A stretch of 64,000 bases of DNA, taken from positions 62,001-126,000 of the forward strand of contig CAZPQK010000004.1 in assembly GCA_964588695.1 (NCBI GenBank), in the 5' to 3' direction. This DNA comes from CAZPQK01 sp964588695. Lineage in GTDB: Bacteria; Krumholzibacteriota; Krumholzibacteriia; WVZY01; JAKEHA01. The notes beneath the pieces are model-generated. The model was not told the DNA's origin, ran no database searches, and saw only the letters and a list, made by a program, of their open reading frames with translations. Below, one piece after another: positions 43,260 through 52,468 of this stretch. Each line of letters begins with the position of its first letter. The stretch's first letter is position 1. The translations under genes and the position numbers were made by a program.

Positions 43260-44246
43260 CTAGTAGATTGCAACAACCGGATTCTTGGCGTCGTGGGTAC
43301 CGTCCAACATCTCGCAGAACGTCCGTAGCGAAGTCCGCGCAGTTACGGCATAGCGGTTTATCGGCGACATGGGGTTGCCACTGGTTAAACGAACATTGGT
43401 GAGATCGTTCATTGCCACCATGCGTTGAAACCCGACGTGTGTTGCCACCGAATCGACCAGCGTCGATCCCGCCCCATACGGCCACGCCAGGAACTTTGAC
43501 GTGGCGCCGATGGCGGCAATTCGGGTGATCGACGTCGCGAGGTCTGCGCTCAGGCCCTCCTGCCAGGTAACCCCCAGGGGCACGGCTCCCCGGCTCGCGG
43601 CCAGGAACACCGGAACCATGTCTCCTGCGACGTCAACTTTGTAGTGCAGGTTTTCGGTATGCGACTCGACCGCAAAGACACCACTTTCCGCCATCTCTCG
43701 AATCTGCGGCCACGTTAGCATGTCGCGACCATTCCACTGTCTCTCCATTTGTCCGGTGGTAACAAAAAGGGTTGCCGTAAAGCCGAACTCCTTGAGCATG
43801 GGAAACGCGATGTCGTAGACGCTGCGCTCGCCATCGTCAAAGGTGATAACAATTGGGCGTGACGGGAGTTGCTTTTCGCCACGCTGCCACGCGTCAACAT
43901 CTTGCAACGTTACGGTCTGGTAGCCACGTCCATACAAGTAGCTTAGCTGCGACCGGAAGTTGCGGCGGGTAACGGTCCACTCATCGTCGTCAGGCAAAAT
44001 CGGAAGACTTAGAACCACTGCGCCAAACACCCTGGCCACCTGAGCCGGGCTGTTGTCCCCAGAGAGATAGTGGTAACAGAGCACCGGAACGCGTTCGGTA
44101 CTAACGGTGTCGGTAAGCGCAAGCGCGCGACGGGCCTCAATGTCGCGAGCGTCTTCGACCGCGACCAGGCTGGCAACAAAAAGCGTAAGGCTGGCCGATG
44201 CCAGTACAAATACACTTAGCCCAACTAGAACTTCGCGTTTCCGCAT
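43260..44246 (-). CDS. Polysaccharide deacetylase (PgaB-like, deacetylase half only)
   Basis: 328 residues. N-terminal hydrophobic anchor (about 8-32). NodB-type deacetylase motifs: VITFDDGERSVYD (catalytic aspartate and metal DD), the ESHTENLH motif (metal histidines), and the FLAWPYG motif. PgaB of E. coli also has a C-terminal glycoside hydrolase; this protein does not. The position at the end of the pga-like operon supports de-N-acetylation of poly-N-acetylglucosamine. Its start overlaps the stop of the preceding barrel gene (TAATG). It ends where the convergent cytochrome gene ends. Confidence 0.85.
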   Translation of the reverse strand: MRKREVLVGLSVFVLASASLTLFVASLVAVEDARDIEARRALALTDTVSTERVPVLCYHYLSGDNSPAQVARVFGAVVLSLPILPDDDEWTVTRRNFRSQLSYLYGRGYQTVTLQDVDAWQRGEKQLPSRPIVITFDDGERSVYDIAFPMLKEFGFTATLFVTTGQMERQWNGRDMLTWPQIREMAESGVFAVESHTENLHYKVDVAGDMVPVFLAASRGAVPLGVTWQEGLSADLATSITRIAAIGATSKFLAWPYGAGSTLVDSVATHVGFQRMVAMNDLTNVRLTSGNPMSPINRYAVTARTSLRTFCEMLDGTHDAKNPVVAIY

Positions 44247-45889
44247 TAGTTGTTAAACTCCGCGAAACGGTATTCCGTCATCAGATAGAAACCATTTGCC
44301 TCATAGCCACTTTGGCTGTCGAGTCGCGATTCCGAAGCGTAATACCCTGCACCAATGCCCAACCCTTGAACCAGGCGAAACCAGATAGAGGTGTTAAACG
44401 AACCAACGGTAAACCAGTCGTCGGTTTCCTTTTCCCACCCCAAACGACCGCCGAGGTCAAAGATCACGCGAGAGGTTGGGTACGCAGTTACCGCGATCCG
44501 TTGGTAAACTGCAGTGTACTTGTCGGGGCTGTAGTAACCGTTGTCGTTGGATTCCGCAAAGTTCCAGTGCGCGATCCCGGTTGTCAGGTTCCAGCGATTA
44601 CGAAAGCCCAGCGGAAACTGTGCCGCTGGTTGCCACAGTAAGCGTGTGTCGAGAGAAGTGCGACGGTTGTCGTCGCTGTAGTTTGCGTTGGCCGCTGACG
44701 CCGCTAACGTAATGTTGTATAGCGCGCGCCAGTCGATGCCAACGCTAGTCTGGTTGATCGCGATGTTACGGTAGATCGGTCGCGGATTCTCCAACGCGTC
44801 GCGATAGAACCCCACGTCCATTCGAACACGGTCACCGGGGGTAACGGTAACGTAGCTGTCGATGACAAAGAGATCGAAACCATCGGACGCTTCCGAATCG
44901 ACCGCGAGAATCCCGTTGTCGAAACGGTTGCTCTCCACGCCTGGCATGATCGTTGCCGCCAGCGCTTCCGAAAACCGATGCTGCACTTTGGCATAGAAGC
45001 GATCACGAGTAACCGGAAAGCTGCCAGGCTGGTCGATACTTCCGCGCGCGTAACCGGCGGTTATCCGCGACGGCCAGTCGACGTTTAGCGCGGCTTCGTA
45101 ACGATGCCACCGTCGTTCGATGTCGTCATTGTCGTCGTTACGGTCGAAACGATACGTCGCAGTCGGCGCTCGATCCTGCTCCAACGCGCGCCGCATGTGA
45201 TTTGCATCGCTGAAGTTCTCGCTACGCAACAGCCCGTGCGCATCTGCGTACATTCCCACATCGCGATGCGTGGCCGCCTTGCCGACCAAAGCGTCGCGAT
45301 TCTCGCCACGCGAATGCAGGATATCGTCGTAGTAACCGCGCGCTTCCCGTGGGTCGTTCATCCAGCGAGTCACCTGCGCCAGCCCTAGCTGCGAGGGTTC
45401 GTGTCCCGGCGCGTCGACAAGGATGGATTCGTACATCCGCTTTGCGCGCGGAAGGTCGCTCTTCCAGCTAACCACTTGTGCGAGGCCAGCGCGCGCGTCG
45501 TAGATTTCCCCACGGGGTGCGAACACGATGGCGCGCTCGTACGCCAGCTCGGCCTCGTCAAGCTGGTCGTTCCAACTCAGCGCGCGTGCCAGTCCCATTT
45601 GTGCAGTAAAGTCGTCGGGACGGAAATCTATTCGTCGCTGATACCACACCACCGCCGAGTCCAACTGGCCTGACCAGGTGAACTGATGCCCCAGTTCGGT
45701 AGCCAGTTCCTTCGCAAGATACGGGTGCATCTCGATAGCAGCACGATAGTTGTTGATCGCTTCCTGGTGACGGTCACTGGCAGCGGCTTCGCGAGCTTTG
45801 CGCAGCGACGCTTCGACCCCCTGGTGCGAGTAAACAGCCCCCGGCACCACAGCGACAAGTAACGCGGCAAGTAGCAAATGTTTTTTCAT
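44246..45889 (-). CDS. TPR plus outer-membrane barrel export protein (PgaA-like)
   Basis: 547 residues from ATG 45889, overlapping the stop of the glycosyltransferase (TAATG); GGGGAG lies upstream. Signal peptide about 1-21. TPR units occupy about 22-260 (e.g. AREAAASDRHQEAINNYRAAIEM, QMGLARALSWNDQLDEAELAYERAI, AGLAQVVSWKSDLPRAKRMYESI). The C-terminal half is beta-strand rich and ends with an aromatic-type strand MTEYRFAEFNN. This TPR-then-barrel design is that of PgaA, which exports the polymer across the outer membrane. Operon context agrees. Confidence 0.85.
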   Translation of the reverse strand: MKKHLLLAALLVAVVPGAVYSHQGVEASLRKAREAAASDRHQEAINNYRAAIEMHPYLAKELATELGHQFTWSGQLDSAVVWYQRRIDFRPDDFTAQMGLARALSWNDQLDEAELAYERAIVFAPRGEIYDARAGLAQVVSWKSDLPRAKRMYESILVDAPGHEPSQLGLAQVTRWMNDPREARGYYDDILHSRGENRDALVGKAATHRDVGMYADAHGLLRSENFSDANHMRRALEQDRAPTATYRFDRNDDNDDIERRWHRYEAALNVDWPSRITAGYARGSIDQPGSFPVTRDRFYAKVQHRFSEALAATIMPGVESNRFDNGILAVDSEASDGFDLFVIDSYVTVTPGDRVRMDVGFYRDALENPRPIYRNIAINQTSVGIDWRALYNITLAASAANANYSDDNRRTSLDTRLLWQPAAQFPLGFRNRWNLTTGIAHWNFAESNDNGYYSPDKYTAVYQRIAVTAYPTSRVIFDLGGRLGWEKETDDWFTVGSFNTSIWFRLVQGLGIGAGYYASESRLDSQSGYEANGFYLMTEYRFAEFNN

Positions 45890-47157
45890 TACGACTCCCC
45901 TCGTACCGGTTTCCACTTGACCGGTCCGCGATCGTCGGGCGACTGCAGAATCGCTTTCGGCGTTGAGATAGCAGTAATGACAGCCATCAACATCCAGTAC
46001 AACAGTGGGTAAAAGATTGCCGTAAAGTAGTAGAGTGGAATTTCTGAATCGTATTTGCGATCCATCAGCATACCGGTCATTAGTTGAATCAAGCACATGG
46101 TGCCAATCAACATTCCCCACCAGTTAGGAATGGGCGAAGCACCCAGTGGTGGATAACCAATCCAGTAGCAGAAAATCCATAGCAAGGTTAGAACAACAAA
46201 GCAGTAGGCCCAGAATATTGACGCCCACGCCTCGATGACCAGCGGCCATTGCCGACGCGTCTTCCAACCCATCGCCCGGCGGCCGTGACGGCGCAGCACC
46301 TGGCCCAAGCCGGTCGCCCAGCGCCGACGCTGTCGCCAAAGACCGCGAAGGGTCGCCGGAACCCTCATCCACACCACGGCGCGCGGTTCGTAACGAATGT
46401 CGTAGAAACGAAGCTGTAGTTTCCAGGACAGGTCGATGTCTTCGGTAGCCATGTCGGGACTAAACAATCCCACGTCAAAAATCGCGTTACGATGAAACGC
46501 ACCCACGACACCGGACATGGTAAGGATCCGCCCCCACACGCGTTGCGCGCGTCGTTGCAAACTGACGATGGATGCAAATTCGATTACCTGGAGTTTGGCC
46601 AGAAGTGATTCGCGGTTAAAAACGCGCGGGTTTCCGGTAACCGCACCCACGCGTGCGTCGCGAAAATGCGGAACCATGTAGTGCAGAATCTGTGGGTCGG
46701 GAACGGCATCGGCGTCGATAATTAAGAACACTTCGCCATTAGCGCATTGTAGTGCGTCGTTTAGCGCCATTGCCTTACCTTCGTTGGTTACCTTGCGAAC
46801 CAGGCGAACCTTGCCAGCATCAACGAACGGCTTCACCACCCCGGCAGTGTCGTCTTTGGAGCCATCGTCCACCACGATGACTTCGTAGTCTGGGTATTCG
46901 ATCCGCAGGCACCCCTCCACGGTTTCCTTAATATCGTCGGATTCGTTGAACGCCGCCAAAACGACAGAGACCATGGGGACAAATTCGTCGCTGAATTCGG
47001 GAGTGTTGTCGCCTTTTTCTCGGCGAAGAAAAAACACGATGCTAGCGAAAACCAGAATCGCGCTGCTTACCAGTGGATACCAGGCAAAGAACGACAGCGT
47101 AAACAGGTAGAACGGGTTTCCCTCGATCGCCTGAACTATAGCGATAGCGTCAATCAT
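45889..47157 (-). CDS. Family 2 glycosyltransferase for an exopolysaccharide (PgaC-like)
   Basis: 422 residues with an N-terminal helix and three or four C-terminal membrane helices. GT2 motifs: VVDDGSKDDT, DADAVPD (metal aspartates), TEDIDLSW (catalytic ED region) and QRRRW at LWRQRRRWATG. The pattern and operon position match the processive poly-beta-1,6-N-acetylglucosamine synthase PgaC. It uses UDP-GlcNAc, by analogy. Start overlaps the stop of the small gene upstream (ATGA). The polymer could also be a related amino-sugar polymer. Confidence 0.9.
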   Translation of the reverse strand: MIDAIAIVQAIEGNPFYLFTLSFFAWYPLVSSAILVFASIVFFLRREKGDNTPEFSDEFVPMVSVVLAAFNESDDIKETVEGCLRIEYPDYEVIVVDDGSKDDTAGVVKPFVDAGKVRLVRKVTNEGKAMALNDALQCANGEVFLIIDADAVPDPQILHYMVPHFRDARVGAVTGNPRVFNRESLLAKLQVIEFASIVSLQRRAQRVWGRILTMSGVVGAFHRNAIFDVGLFSPDMATEDIDLSWKLQLRFYDIRYEPRAVVWMRVPATLRGLWRQRRRWATGLGQVLRRHGRRAMGWKTRRQWPLVIEAWASIFWAYCFVVLTLLWIFCYWIGYPPLGASPIPNWWGMLIGTMCLIQLMTGMLMDRKYDSEIPLYYFTAIFYPLLYWMLMAVITAISTPKAILQSPDDRGPVKWKPVRGES

Positions 47158-47525
47158 GTAGCATCGGGAGACGCGCGAAACACTTTACGACCCGACGTGG
47201 TGTCATCGTCTATGTGCACTTCAATGTAGCGCGCCGATTTGAGGAGTTCGTCGTCTGCCACAACCAACTGTCGGCCCAGAAAATCACTTGCCGACCGCTT
47301 GACTCCCGTGAGTCGTTGCTTGCGCGGCCCCTTGCGCCGATAGATCCCTTTGTTATGAAAGATCCAACCGGTCAGGAACAGGTAAACCCCCAGAACCATG
47401 GCGCCAACCACGATCAACGCAAACTTGGTGTGCTCGGACACCGGGCGTTGAAACACCAGATACCAGTAGTAGGCAAACACCACCCACAACAGGATCCCCA
47501 GCAGAATGTGGAGCACGAGGCGCAT
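47154..47525 (-). CDS. Small two-helix membrane protein (PgaD-like)
   Basis: 123 residues with two hydrophobic helices (about 3-25 and 36-57) and a cytoplasmic basic tail. The size and topology match PgaD, the small partner that PgaC requires and which in E. coli senses c-di-GMP together with PgaC. ATG 47525; stop overlaps PgaC start. Sequence identity with PgaD is too low to judge by eye; call rests on the operon. First gene of the transcript. Confidence 0.7.
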   Translation of the reverse strand: MRLVLHILLGILLWVVFAYYWYLVFQRPVSEHTKFALIVVGAMVLGVYLFLTGWIFHNKGIYRRKGPRKQRLTGVKRSASDFLGRQLVVADDELLKSARYIEVHIDDDTTSGRKVFRASPDAT

Positions 47526-47639
47526 AGAATATTTGGGTAGGGGAATGAGACGAGCGGATTGAGCTAACCAGGGTTTTGCAACCTCTGTGCCAGCCGTGGA
47601 GCGATAAGGTATTATAAGGAAGGCAGTTAGCGGGGCGGC

Positions 47640-48641
47640 CTAGAAACCGTCGGGCAAGTCATCGTTGGAACCAAGACGCTTGATCCATTCATCGATGCCG
47701 CGTTGGGTCGCGAAGCGTCGCACGCGTCGGAATCCTTCCCCATACACCGGGTCCTGGTCTTCCAACATATTGCGCACGATGTACTGGCCCTGGTCTTCTT
47801 CATATTTGCGAAGCACTAAATATGCTGCGTAATTGCAGCTGCCCTCACGAAACGCGTCGTCGGTATCCAGCCTTCCGCGGGTGAAATGCCACACGTGAGT
47901 AAGCTCGTGCGCGAGAGTTCCCACCATATCCATGCGGGGTATGCCGTAGAGTACGTAAACATCTATCGTTCGTTTCTTAGAAAACCCCAAGTTCCATCGT
48001 CGTTCCCAAAAGTCAGTAAAGCCCATCAAGCTGTGCGACCGTCGGCCGGACAGTTTCTGCATTTGCTTAAGCCCCATCACGTGCAGGTGTACTTTGTCGA
48101 GATCGACAAACATCCCGAAGTCATCCATCGCTGCGGCAACATCTTGCATAAGCGATTTGGCTTCCTTAATGTCGGTAATGGCATCGTTGCGGCAGATGCG
48201 ACAGATCTCGCGTCCATCGCTGTAACGGGTACCACCGCCGGTGGTGTTCTCGGTAATAAACCGCCCGCAGTATTCACACGAAGGAATGTCACCCTTGTGA
48301 TGGGTGTGATAGCTGTTTCCCCAGTGATCGAGCAGGTACTCGCCAGAAATAACGCCGGCGCAAATGGCACAACGCAACGCGACGTTATGCTTGAAGCAAT
48401 CGTTGTGATAGTTTTCGTCTCGAAAAGTAGTAAAGCGGCCGCGAATCTGGCGGTCGCAATGTTTGCACACCAGATGCTCGGGGTGATAGCACAGGCCTCC
48501 GACTTCGATACGCGACGTACCAATCGCCTTACCGCATGCTTCGCACGCGTCGCAGCGCTCCGCGCTGGAGATGCCGGCAACTCCGACGAGGGATACCAGG
48601 AGCAGCATCCCAAAAACATATGCTTTGGCGAGAACGTTCAT
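47640..48641 (-). CDS. Secreted LIM-domain DA1-like zinc metallopeptidase
   Basis: 333 residues. Signal peptide about 1-27. Two tandem LIM zinc fingers: first C33-C36-H53-H56 and C59-C62-H79-C82; second C91-C94-H112-H115 and C122-C125-C147-C150. The C-terminal half is the DA1-like peptidase domain: VYVLYGIPRM, then the HExxH motif at H245-E246-x2-H249, then the EGSCNYAAYLVL segment whose E266 is the expected third ligand. In plants DA1 proteins are ubiquitin-activated peptidases with ubiquitin-interacting motifs and a LIM domain. Here there is no ubiquitin-binding part, and the protein is exported. Function unknown. Confidence 0.88.
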   Translation of the reverse strand: MNVLAKAYVFGMLLLVSLVGVAGISSAERCDACEACGKAIGTSRIEVGGLCYHPEHLVCKHCDRQIRGRFTTFRDENYHNDCFKHNVALRCAICAGVISGEYLLDHWGNSYHTHHKGDIPSCEYCGRFITENTTGGGTRYSDGREICRICRNDAITDIKEAKSLMQDVAAAMDDFGMFVDLDKVHLHVMGLKQMQKLSGRRSHSLMGFTDFWERRWNLGFSKKRTIDVYVLYGIPRMDMVGTLAHELTHVWHFTRGRLDTDDAFREGSCNYAAYLVLRKYEEDQGQYIVRNMLEDQDPVYGEGFRRVRRFATQRGIDEWIKRLGSNDDLPDGF

Positions 48642-48662
48642 AACGAGATCGAAACCCGGAAT

Positions 48663-50471
48663 CTAGTTAATCAAGCTTTGTGCCAGTCGGGCAATACGAC
48701 CGTTGGCTCCAACCAGGTAAATATGGTCGCTGCTTGCCCAGGCGCCAAGCCATGTTTCGGAAACACCGGTTTCGATTTCGAGCAGTTTTAGACGCTCCGA
48801 TGGGTCAAACCGATAGAGGTTCCCGCGGGTAACCGCCACCCCAATGCCGTCGTCAATCACCGCTACTGAGGTTGCCGCCGCTGGTAGCTGAACTCTTTGC
48901 CATGCGCCCGTTCCGCGCCAGTAAAAGCCGCCTGTTTCGTCGATGGCGAAGGTTGCCGTCGCTCCGGCAGCGACATCAATCACATTATCGTTCGCAGATA
49001 TTGCCATACGTGTCCATTGGCCTTGCGTTCGATGGAGAATGGTTCCTTCGGCACCCACGGCGTAAACGTTGTCGTCTCCAGTGCCGGAAACACCGTAAAG
49101 CGGAGGCGTCCCCGCGGGCAGCGATTCAACTTGATAAGAAAGCCCATTGAAGTGAAGTACAAGTCCGGTGGTGTCGCCGCCGACAATATAGACGCTGGAG
49201 TCAAAAGGACCCCACACGTCGCGTAGCGCTTCGCCGGTTAGCGTCAGTTCCGCGTTCCAACTGGACCCGTTAAACCGAAACAACACACCGCCATCGGCGG
49301 CCGCGAAGACGTTACTGGGCTGAACCGCGAACACGCTATTGAACTGGAATGGACCCTGGTCGTCCGATACCCAGGTCGTGTCCGCCCACCGCAGTATTTC
49401 GCCATCGTCGCCACACGCAAACCCCGCACCGTTGTCCGGGCTAAACCATACACTGGTAAGATCGGACTGCGTTGCCAACTCCACAACCCCGGCCTGAGGC
49501 GCCGGCGCGTAGTGAGCCAAAAACCCGGCCGATCCTGACAACCAGAAGTCGTCGCTAGCCGCGGCAAAAACATCGGTCAATTCCTCCGGGCCAGGCGTTA
49601 TATCGACAGGGCTCCAGGTGGACCCATCGAAGTACCACAACGCCTCACCGCCGACGTTGGCATCGCCAGCGACAAGTATTGAGTTCGCGTTCACAACCGA
49701 CACCGCATTGAAATCGGTCGCTGCAAAGTTATCGACCGTCGGACTGGGACCAAAAAGATCGCGAACTACCAAACCGTTTGCGCCGACAGCCACGACGGTC
49801 ATGTTGTCCGACGCCACATCGTTGAAACTTCCGCCAACAGAAACTGTGTCAATCGGATCGGGGCCAAACACGCCGGTGTCTAAGAACGCATTCCCCGCGG
49901 CATCGACCAGTACTTCCTGTCCTTGACGCAAGGCGATGCCGGTTATGGGCTCCGTGCTTATTTGAATTGGCTGATAAGTGGTCAGGCCAACGCCGCGATC
50001 ACGCTGGTGCAGAAATCCGCCGGCGTCGCCAAAGTAAACCGACGTGTCGGCGCCGAACACCGTGATTACATCGTTGGCCGGATTCAAAGTTATGGGCCAC
50101 CACGTACCGTTGTAGCGCTCCAGGACCACGCCGTCCTCGCCACCTGCGACAAACCCTAGCGGGGTTCCAGTCGCGTCCAACCAGCGGCTGTCGGCATGCT
50201 GACCACTGGAGTACCGCCTCCACACGCCGCCGTCCTGATAAAAGAATCCAGCACTCAACGACGTAACTGCGAGCCCGGTTGGAGTGATGGCCAGTGCGTT
50301 GATGTCATGGCCGGTGGGCAAAGGCGAGTCGAACTCCACAGCGACAAAGACTGTGGTAACCGAAGGCGGGTGATCACCAACCTTCGGCGTATCCGGTCTC
50401 TCGCATGCGCATAAAGAACAAACGGCGACCGCCAAACCGATCGCCGTTGAATGCCAACCTTTCGCGAGCAA
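48663..50471 (-). CDS. Lipoprotein with WD/YCF48-like propeller repeats
   Basis: 602 residues from TTG 50471; an AGGAG (50479-50483) lies 7 bases upstream inside the PhoU stop region, whereas the upstream ATG at 50531 would overlap phoU by 50 bases. N-terminus AVCSLCACERP is a lipobox with C about 20. The rest has repeated units such as DVFAAASDDFWLSGSAG, SVWFSPDNGAGFACGDDGEILRW and SVFAVQPSNVFAAADGGVLF, i.e. a beta-propeller of W-D/YCF48 style. No catalytic motif. It closes the Na/Pi-PhoU operon. Confidence 0.75.
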   Translation of the reverse strand: MLAKGWHSTAIGLAVAVCSLCACERPDTPKVGDHPPSVTTVFVAVEFDSPLPTGHDINALAITPTGLAVTSLSAGFFYQDGGVWRRYSSGQHADSRWLDATGTPLGFVAGGEDGVVLERYNGTWWPITLNPANDVITVFGADTSVYFGDAGGFLHQRDRGVGLTTYQPIQISTEPITGIALRQGQEVLVDAAGNAFLDTGVFGPDPIDTVSVGGSFNDVASDNMTVVAVGANGLVVRDLFGPSPTVDNFAATDFNAVSVVNANSILVAGDANVGGEALWYFDGSTWSPVDITPGPEELTDVFAAASDDFWLSGSAGFLAHYAPAPQAGVVELATQSDLTSVWFSPDNGAGFACGDDGEILRWADTTWVSDDQGPFQFNSVFAVQPSNVFAAADGGVLFRFNGSSWNAELTLTGEALRDVWGPFDSSVYIVGGDTTGLVLHFNGLSYQVESLPAGTPPLYGVSGTGDDNVYAVGAEGTILHRTQGQWTRMAISANDNVIDVAAGATATFAIDETGGFYWRGTGAWQRVQLPAAATSVAVIDDGIGVAVTRGNLYRFDPSERLKLLEIETGVSETWLGAWASSDHIYLVGANGRIARLAQSLIN

Positions 50472-50481
50472 CAAAGAACTC

Positions 50482-51159
50482 CTAGTCGTCTTCGAATCGA
50501 AATCCGATAAAATCGAATGGGTTGTCGACACTGGAAATAATATTTAACAAATGCGCGCACACCCGCTTTAAGTATCGAACGTATACTGCGGTTGCAGCAG
50601 CGTCGCTGGCGGTCATGCCGTGATCGCTGCTGGTGACGACGCTTTCGAGAATCTCATCGCACTTCTTTAGCACCCACCAGTGTTCCTCGCGAAGCGCCTG
50701 TGCTCTGGCTTCATCTTCGGTCTCCATTACCGGTTCGGTCTCGGCAAACAGTGCTTTGATGGACCGCTCAATGCTGCCGATGTCGGTCTCCCATTTTCCG
50801 CACTTCAAGTTGTTGTCCATGAGCTTCGCAAGGTCCATGATGTTCTTGCAGTAGTCTCCCACGCGCTCAAAGTCGATGACAATCGAGGTCAGAATAAGGC
50901 CGGGAACCATGTTGTGCGCCCCGGTAATGGCCAGGTGTTTGACGATGCGGCGGCGAACCTCTCGCTCGAATTCGTTGACCTTCTTGTCCATCGCAAAAAC
51001 ATCTACGCTGCTGTCGACCATGTCTCGATACCGCAAATGCGCAACCGAAGAGTCAAACATGACCGTCGTATGCGACAGCATTTCCCTCGACGCGGCCAGA
51101 GCTTGATTGAGAGCACTGTCCTGACGAAAAATCTCGATTAGTTCTTTGAACGAAATCAT
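50482..51159 (-). CDS. PhoU-domain protein
   Basis: 225 residues, all-helical, with the PhoU motif pattern: FEREVRRRIVKHLAITG, then TSIVIDFERVGDYCKNIMDLAK, in which the FERxGDYCKN box holds the metal-binding residues of a PhoU unit. About two PhoU units are expected, but the second is diverged (EHWWVLKKCDEILESVV). PhoU proteins restrain phosphate uptake; here it sits 2 bases from the Na/Pi cotransporter gene. Confidence 0.87.
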   Translation of the reverse strand: MISFKELIEIFRQDSALNQALAASREMLSHTTVMFDSSVAHLRYRDMVDSSVDVFAMDKKVNEFEREVRRRIVKHLAITGAHNMVPGLILTSIVIDFERVGDYCKNIMDLAKLMDNNLKCGKWETDIGSIERSIKALFAETEPVMETEDEARAQALREEHWWVLKKCDEILESVVTSSDHGMTASDAAATAVYVRYLKRVCAHLLNIISSVDNPFDFIGFRFEDD

Positions 51160-51161
51160 GT

Positions 51162-52196
51162 CTACAACCTACTGAGCGTGATCAACAACAACGGCAACCC
51201 AAAAAATAGAACCAGAATGTAAATTAGCGGCACGGCCCGCGACCGAATTGAGAGCGCGGCAAGTCGTTCGGCCAGAAACACAGGAACGCCTCTCATTGGC
51301 CATATTATTATAGCGCCAAACACATTGAATAGAACATGGGCAAACGCGACGATCATCGCCGACGGTTCGCCGGTAACCATCGCCGCCATCACGCCGGTTA
51401 TAGTTGTTCCCAGGTTGGCGCCGATCGTCAGTGGAAAAATCTGCTTGAGGGTCAGTACCCCTGCCCCGGCCAGTGGCACCGCCATCGACGTCGTTATGGA
51501 ACTACTTTGCACCAGTATCGTCAGCACCAGTCCAAGCATCATCGAACGCGCCGCGCTCTTGAACAGGCGTTCGGTGAAGAATTCTTCGACCTTACCGATC
51601 ACCAATGCGTTCAGGTTGACCACAATGAACCGAAGCGAAATGAACAACAAGACCAGGGCGATGACCAGCATGATCCAGCCGGAGTCCCCGGTAACGTGTT
51701 GGATCTTGCCGACCGCTGGCTTGACTATGAGTTTCAACGGACTGGCGTACTTAAAACCTCCGACACCTTGAAACGCGTGAGCTAACCACGTCGCGGCTCG
51801 TCCCAGTATGTTCGCGGATAGCTGCAGCGGCAGAATGGCAACGACGGCGATGATGTTAAAGAAGTCGTGCACCGTTGCCGCGGCCATCGCTTTGCGGAAC
51901 TCCGACGGACGCGACACGTGCCCCAACGACACGATTGTGTTGGTGACACTCGTTCCTATGTTGGCACCGATCACAATCGGTATCGCGTTGGTAATGTTCA
52001 GCGCCCCCCCGCCCACCATGCCGACCACAATGGATGTGGTGGTAGACGAGCTCTGCACCAGCGACGTGGCTAACACACCGATGAACAGACCAACAAACGG
52101 GTTGGATGTTGTAGCAATGAGACTTTGCGCGAAATCTTTACCGAAGAATTTGAACGATGCCCCTATCAGCGAGATGCTGACAAAGAACAGATACAT
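51162..52196 (-). CDS. Na+/phosphate cotransporter (NptA-like)
   Basis: 344 residues from ATG 52196, about 8 membrane helices with the duplicated QSSSxTTS motif: FVGLFIGVLATSLVQSSSTTTSIVVGMV and MMLGLVLTILVQSSSITTSMAVPL. NptA-type transporters import phosphate using sodium. The real start may lie 54 bases upstream at ATT 52250, behind GGAGGA, because the ATG cuts the first helix short and has AGGA only 3 bases upstream. First gene of an operon with PhoU and the propeller lipoprotein. Confidence 0.9.
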   Translation of the reverse strand: MYLFFVSISLIGASFKFFGKDFAQSLIATTSNPFVGLFIGVLATSLVQSSSTTTSIVVGMVGGGALNITNAIPIVIGANIGTSVTNTIVSLGHVSRPSEFRKAMAAATVHDFFNIIAVVAILPLQLSANILGRAATWLAHAFQGVGGFKYASPLKLIVKPAVGKIQHVTGDSGWIMLVIALVLLFISLRFIVVNLNALVIGKVEEFFTERLFKSAARSMMLGLVLTILVQSSSITTSMAVPLAGAGVLTLKQIFPLTIGANLGTTITGVMAAMVTGEPSAMIVAFAHVLFNVFGAIIIWPMRGVPVFLAERLAALSIRSRAVPLIYILVLFFGLPLLLITLSRL

Positions 52197-52468
52197 TAGT
52201 CCTAGCAGAATGGCGAACCGCAGAATTGGATGAACGCGTCGAGTCTGAATGGCGGTTCCTCCGAGGGATGGGGAGCGACGCGCTAGCGTAGCGAATTGGC
52301 GACCCGTTTGTCAAACTTCTAACACTATATTTAACAGCAATATACACAGCCAGTGTTCGGTATCTCGACCCAACTTCAGAATCATACATGGTATAATTTC
52401 GGCCACGAGGCGGGCACCGAGCGAACCTCTCGCGTTTGGACGAGAGCACACATTTTTAGGGGGCAAAA

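Noticed and set aside
52138..52449. 103-codon minus-strand frame upstream of the Na/Pi gene
   Set aside because: Arginine/serine-rich, no ribosome binding site; the in-frame N-terminal extension of the cotransporter is the better reading of that stretch.
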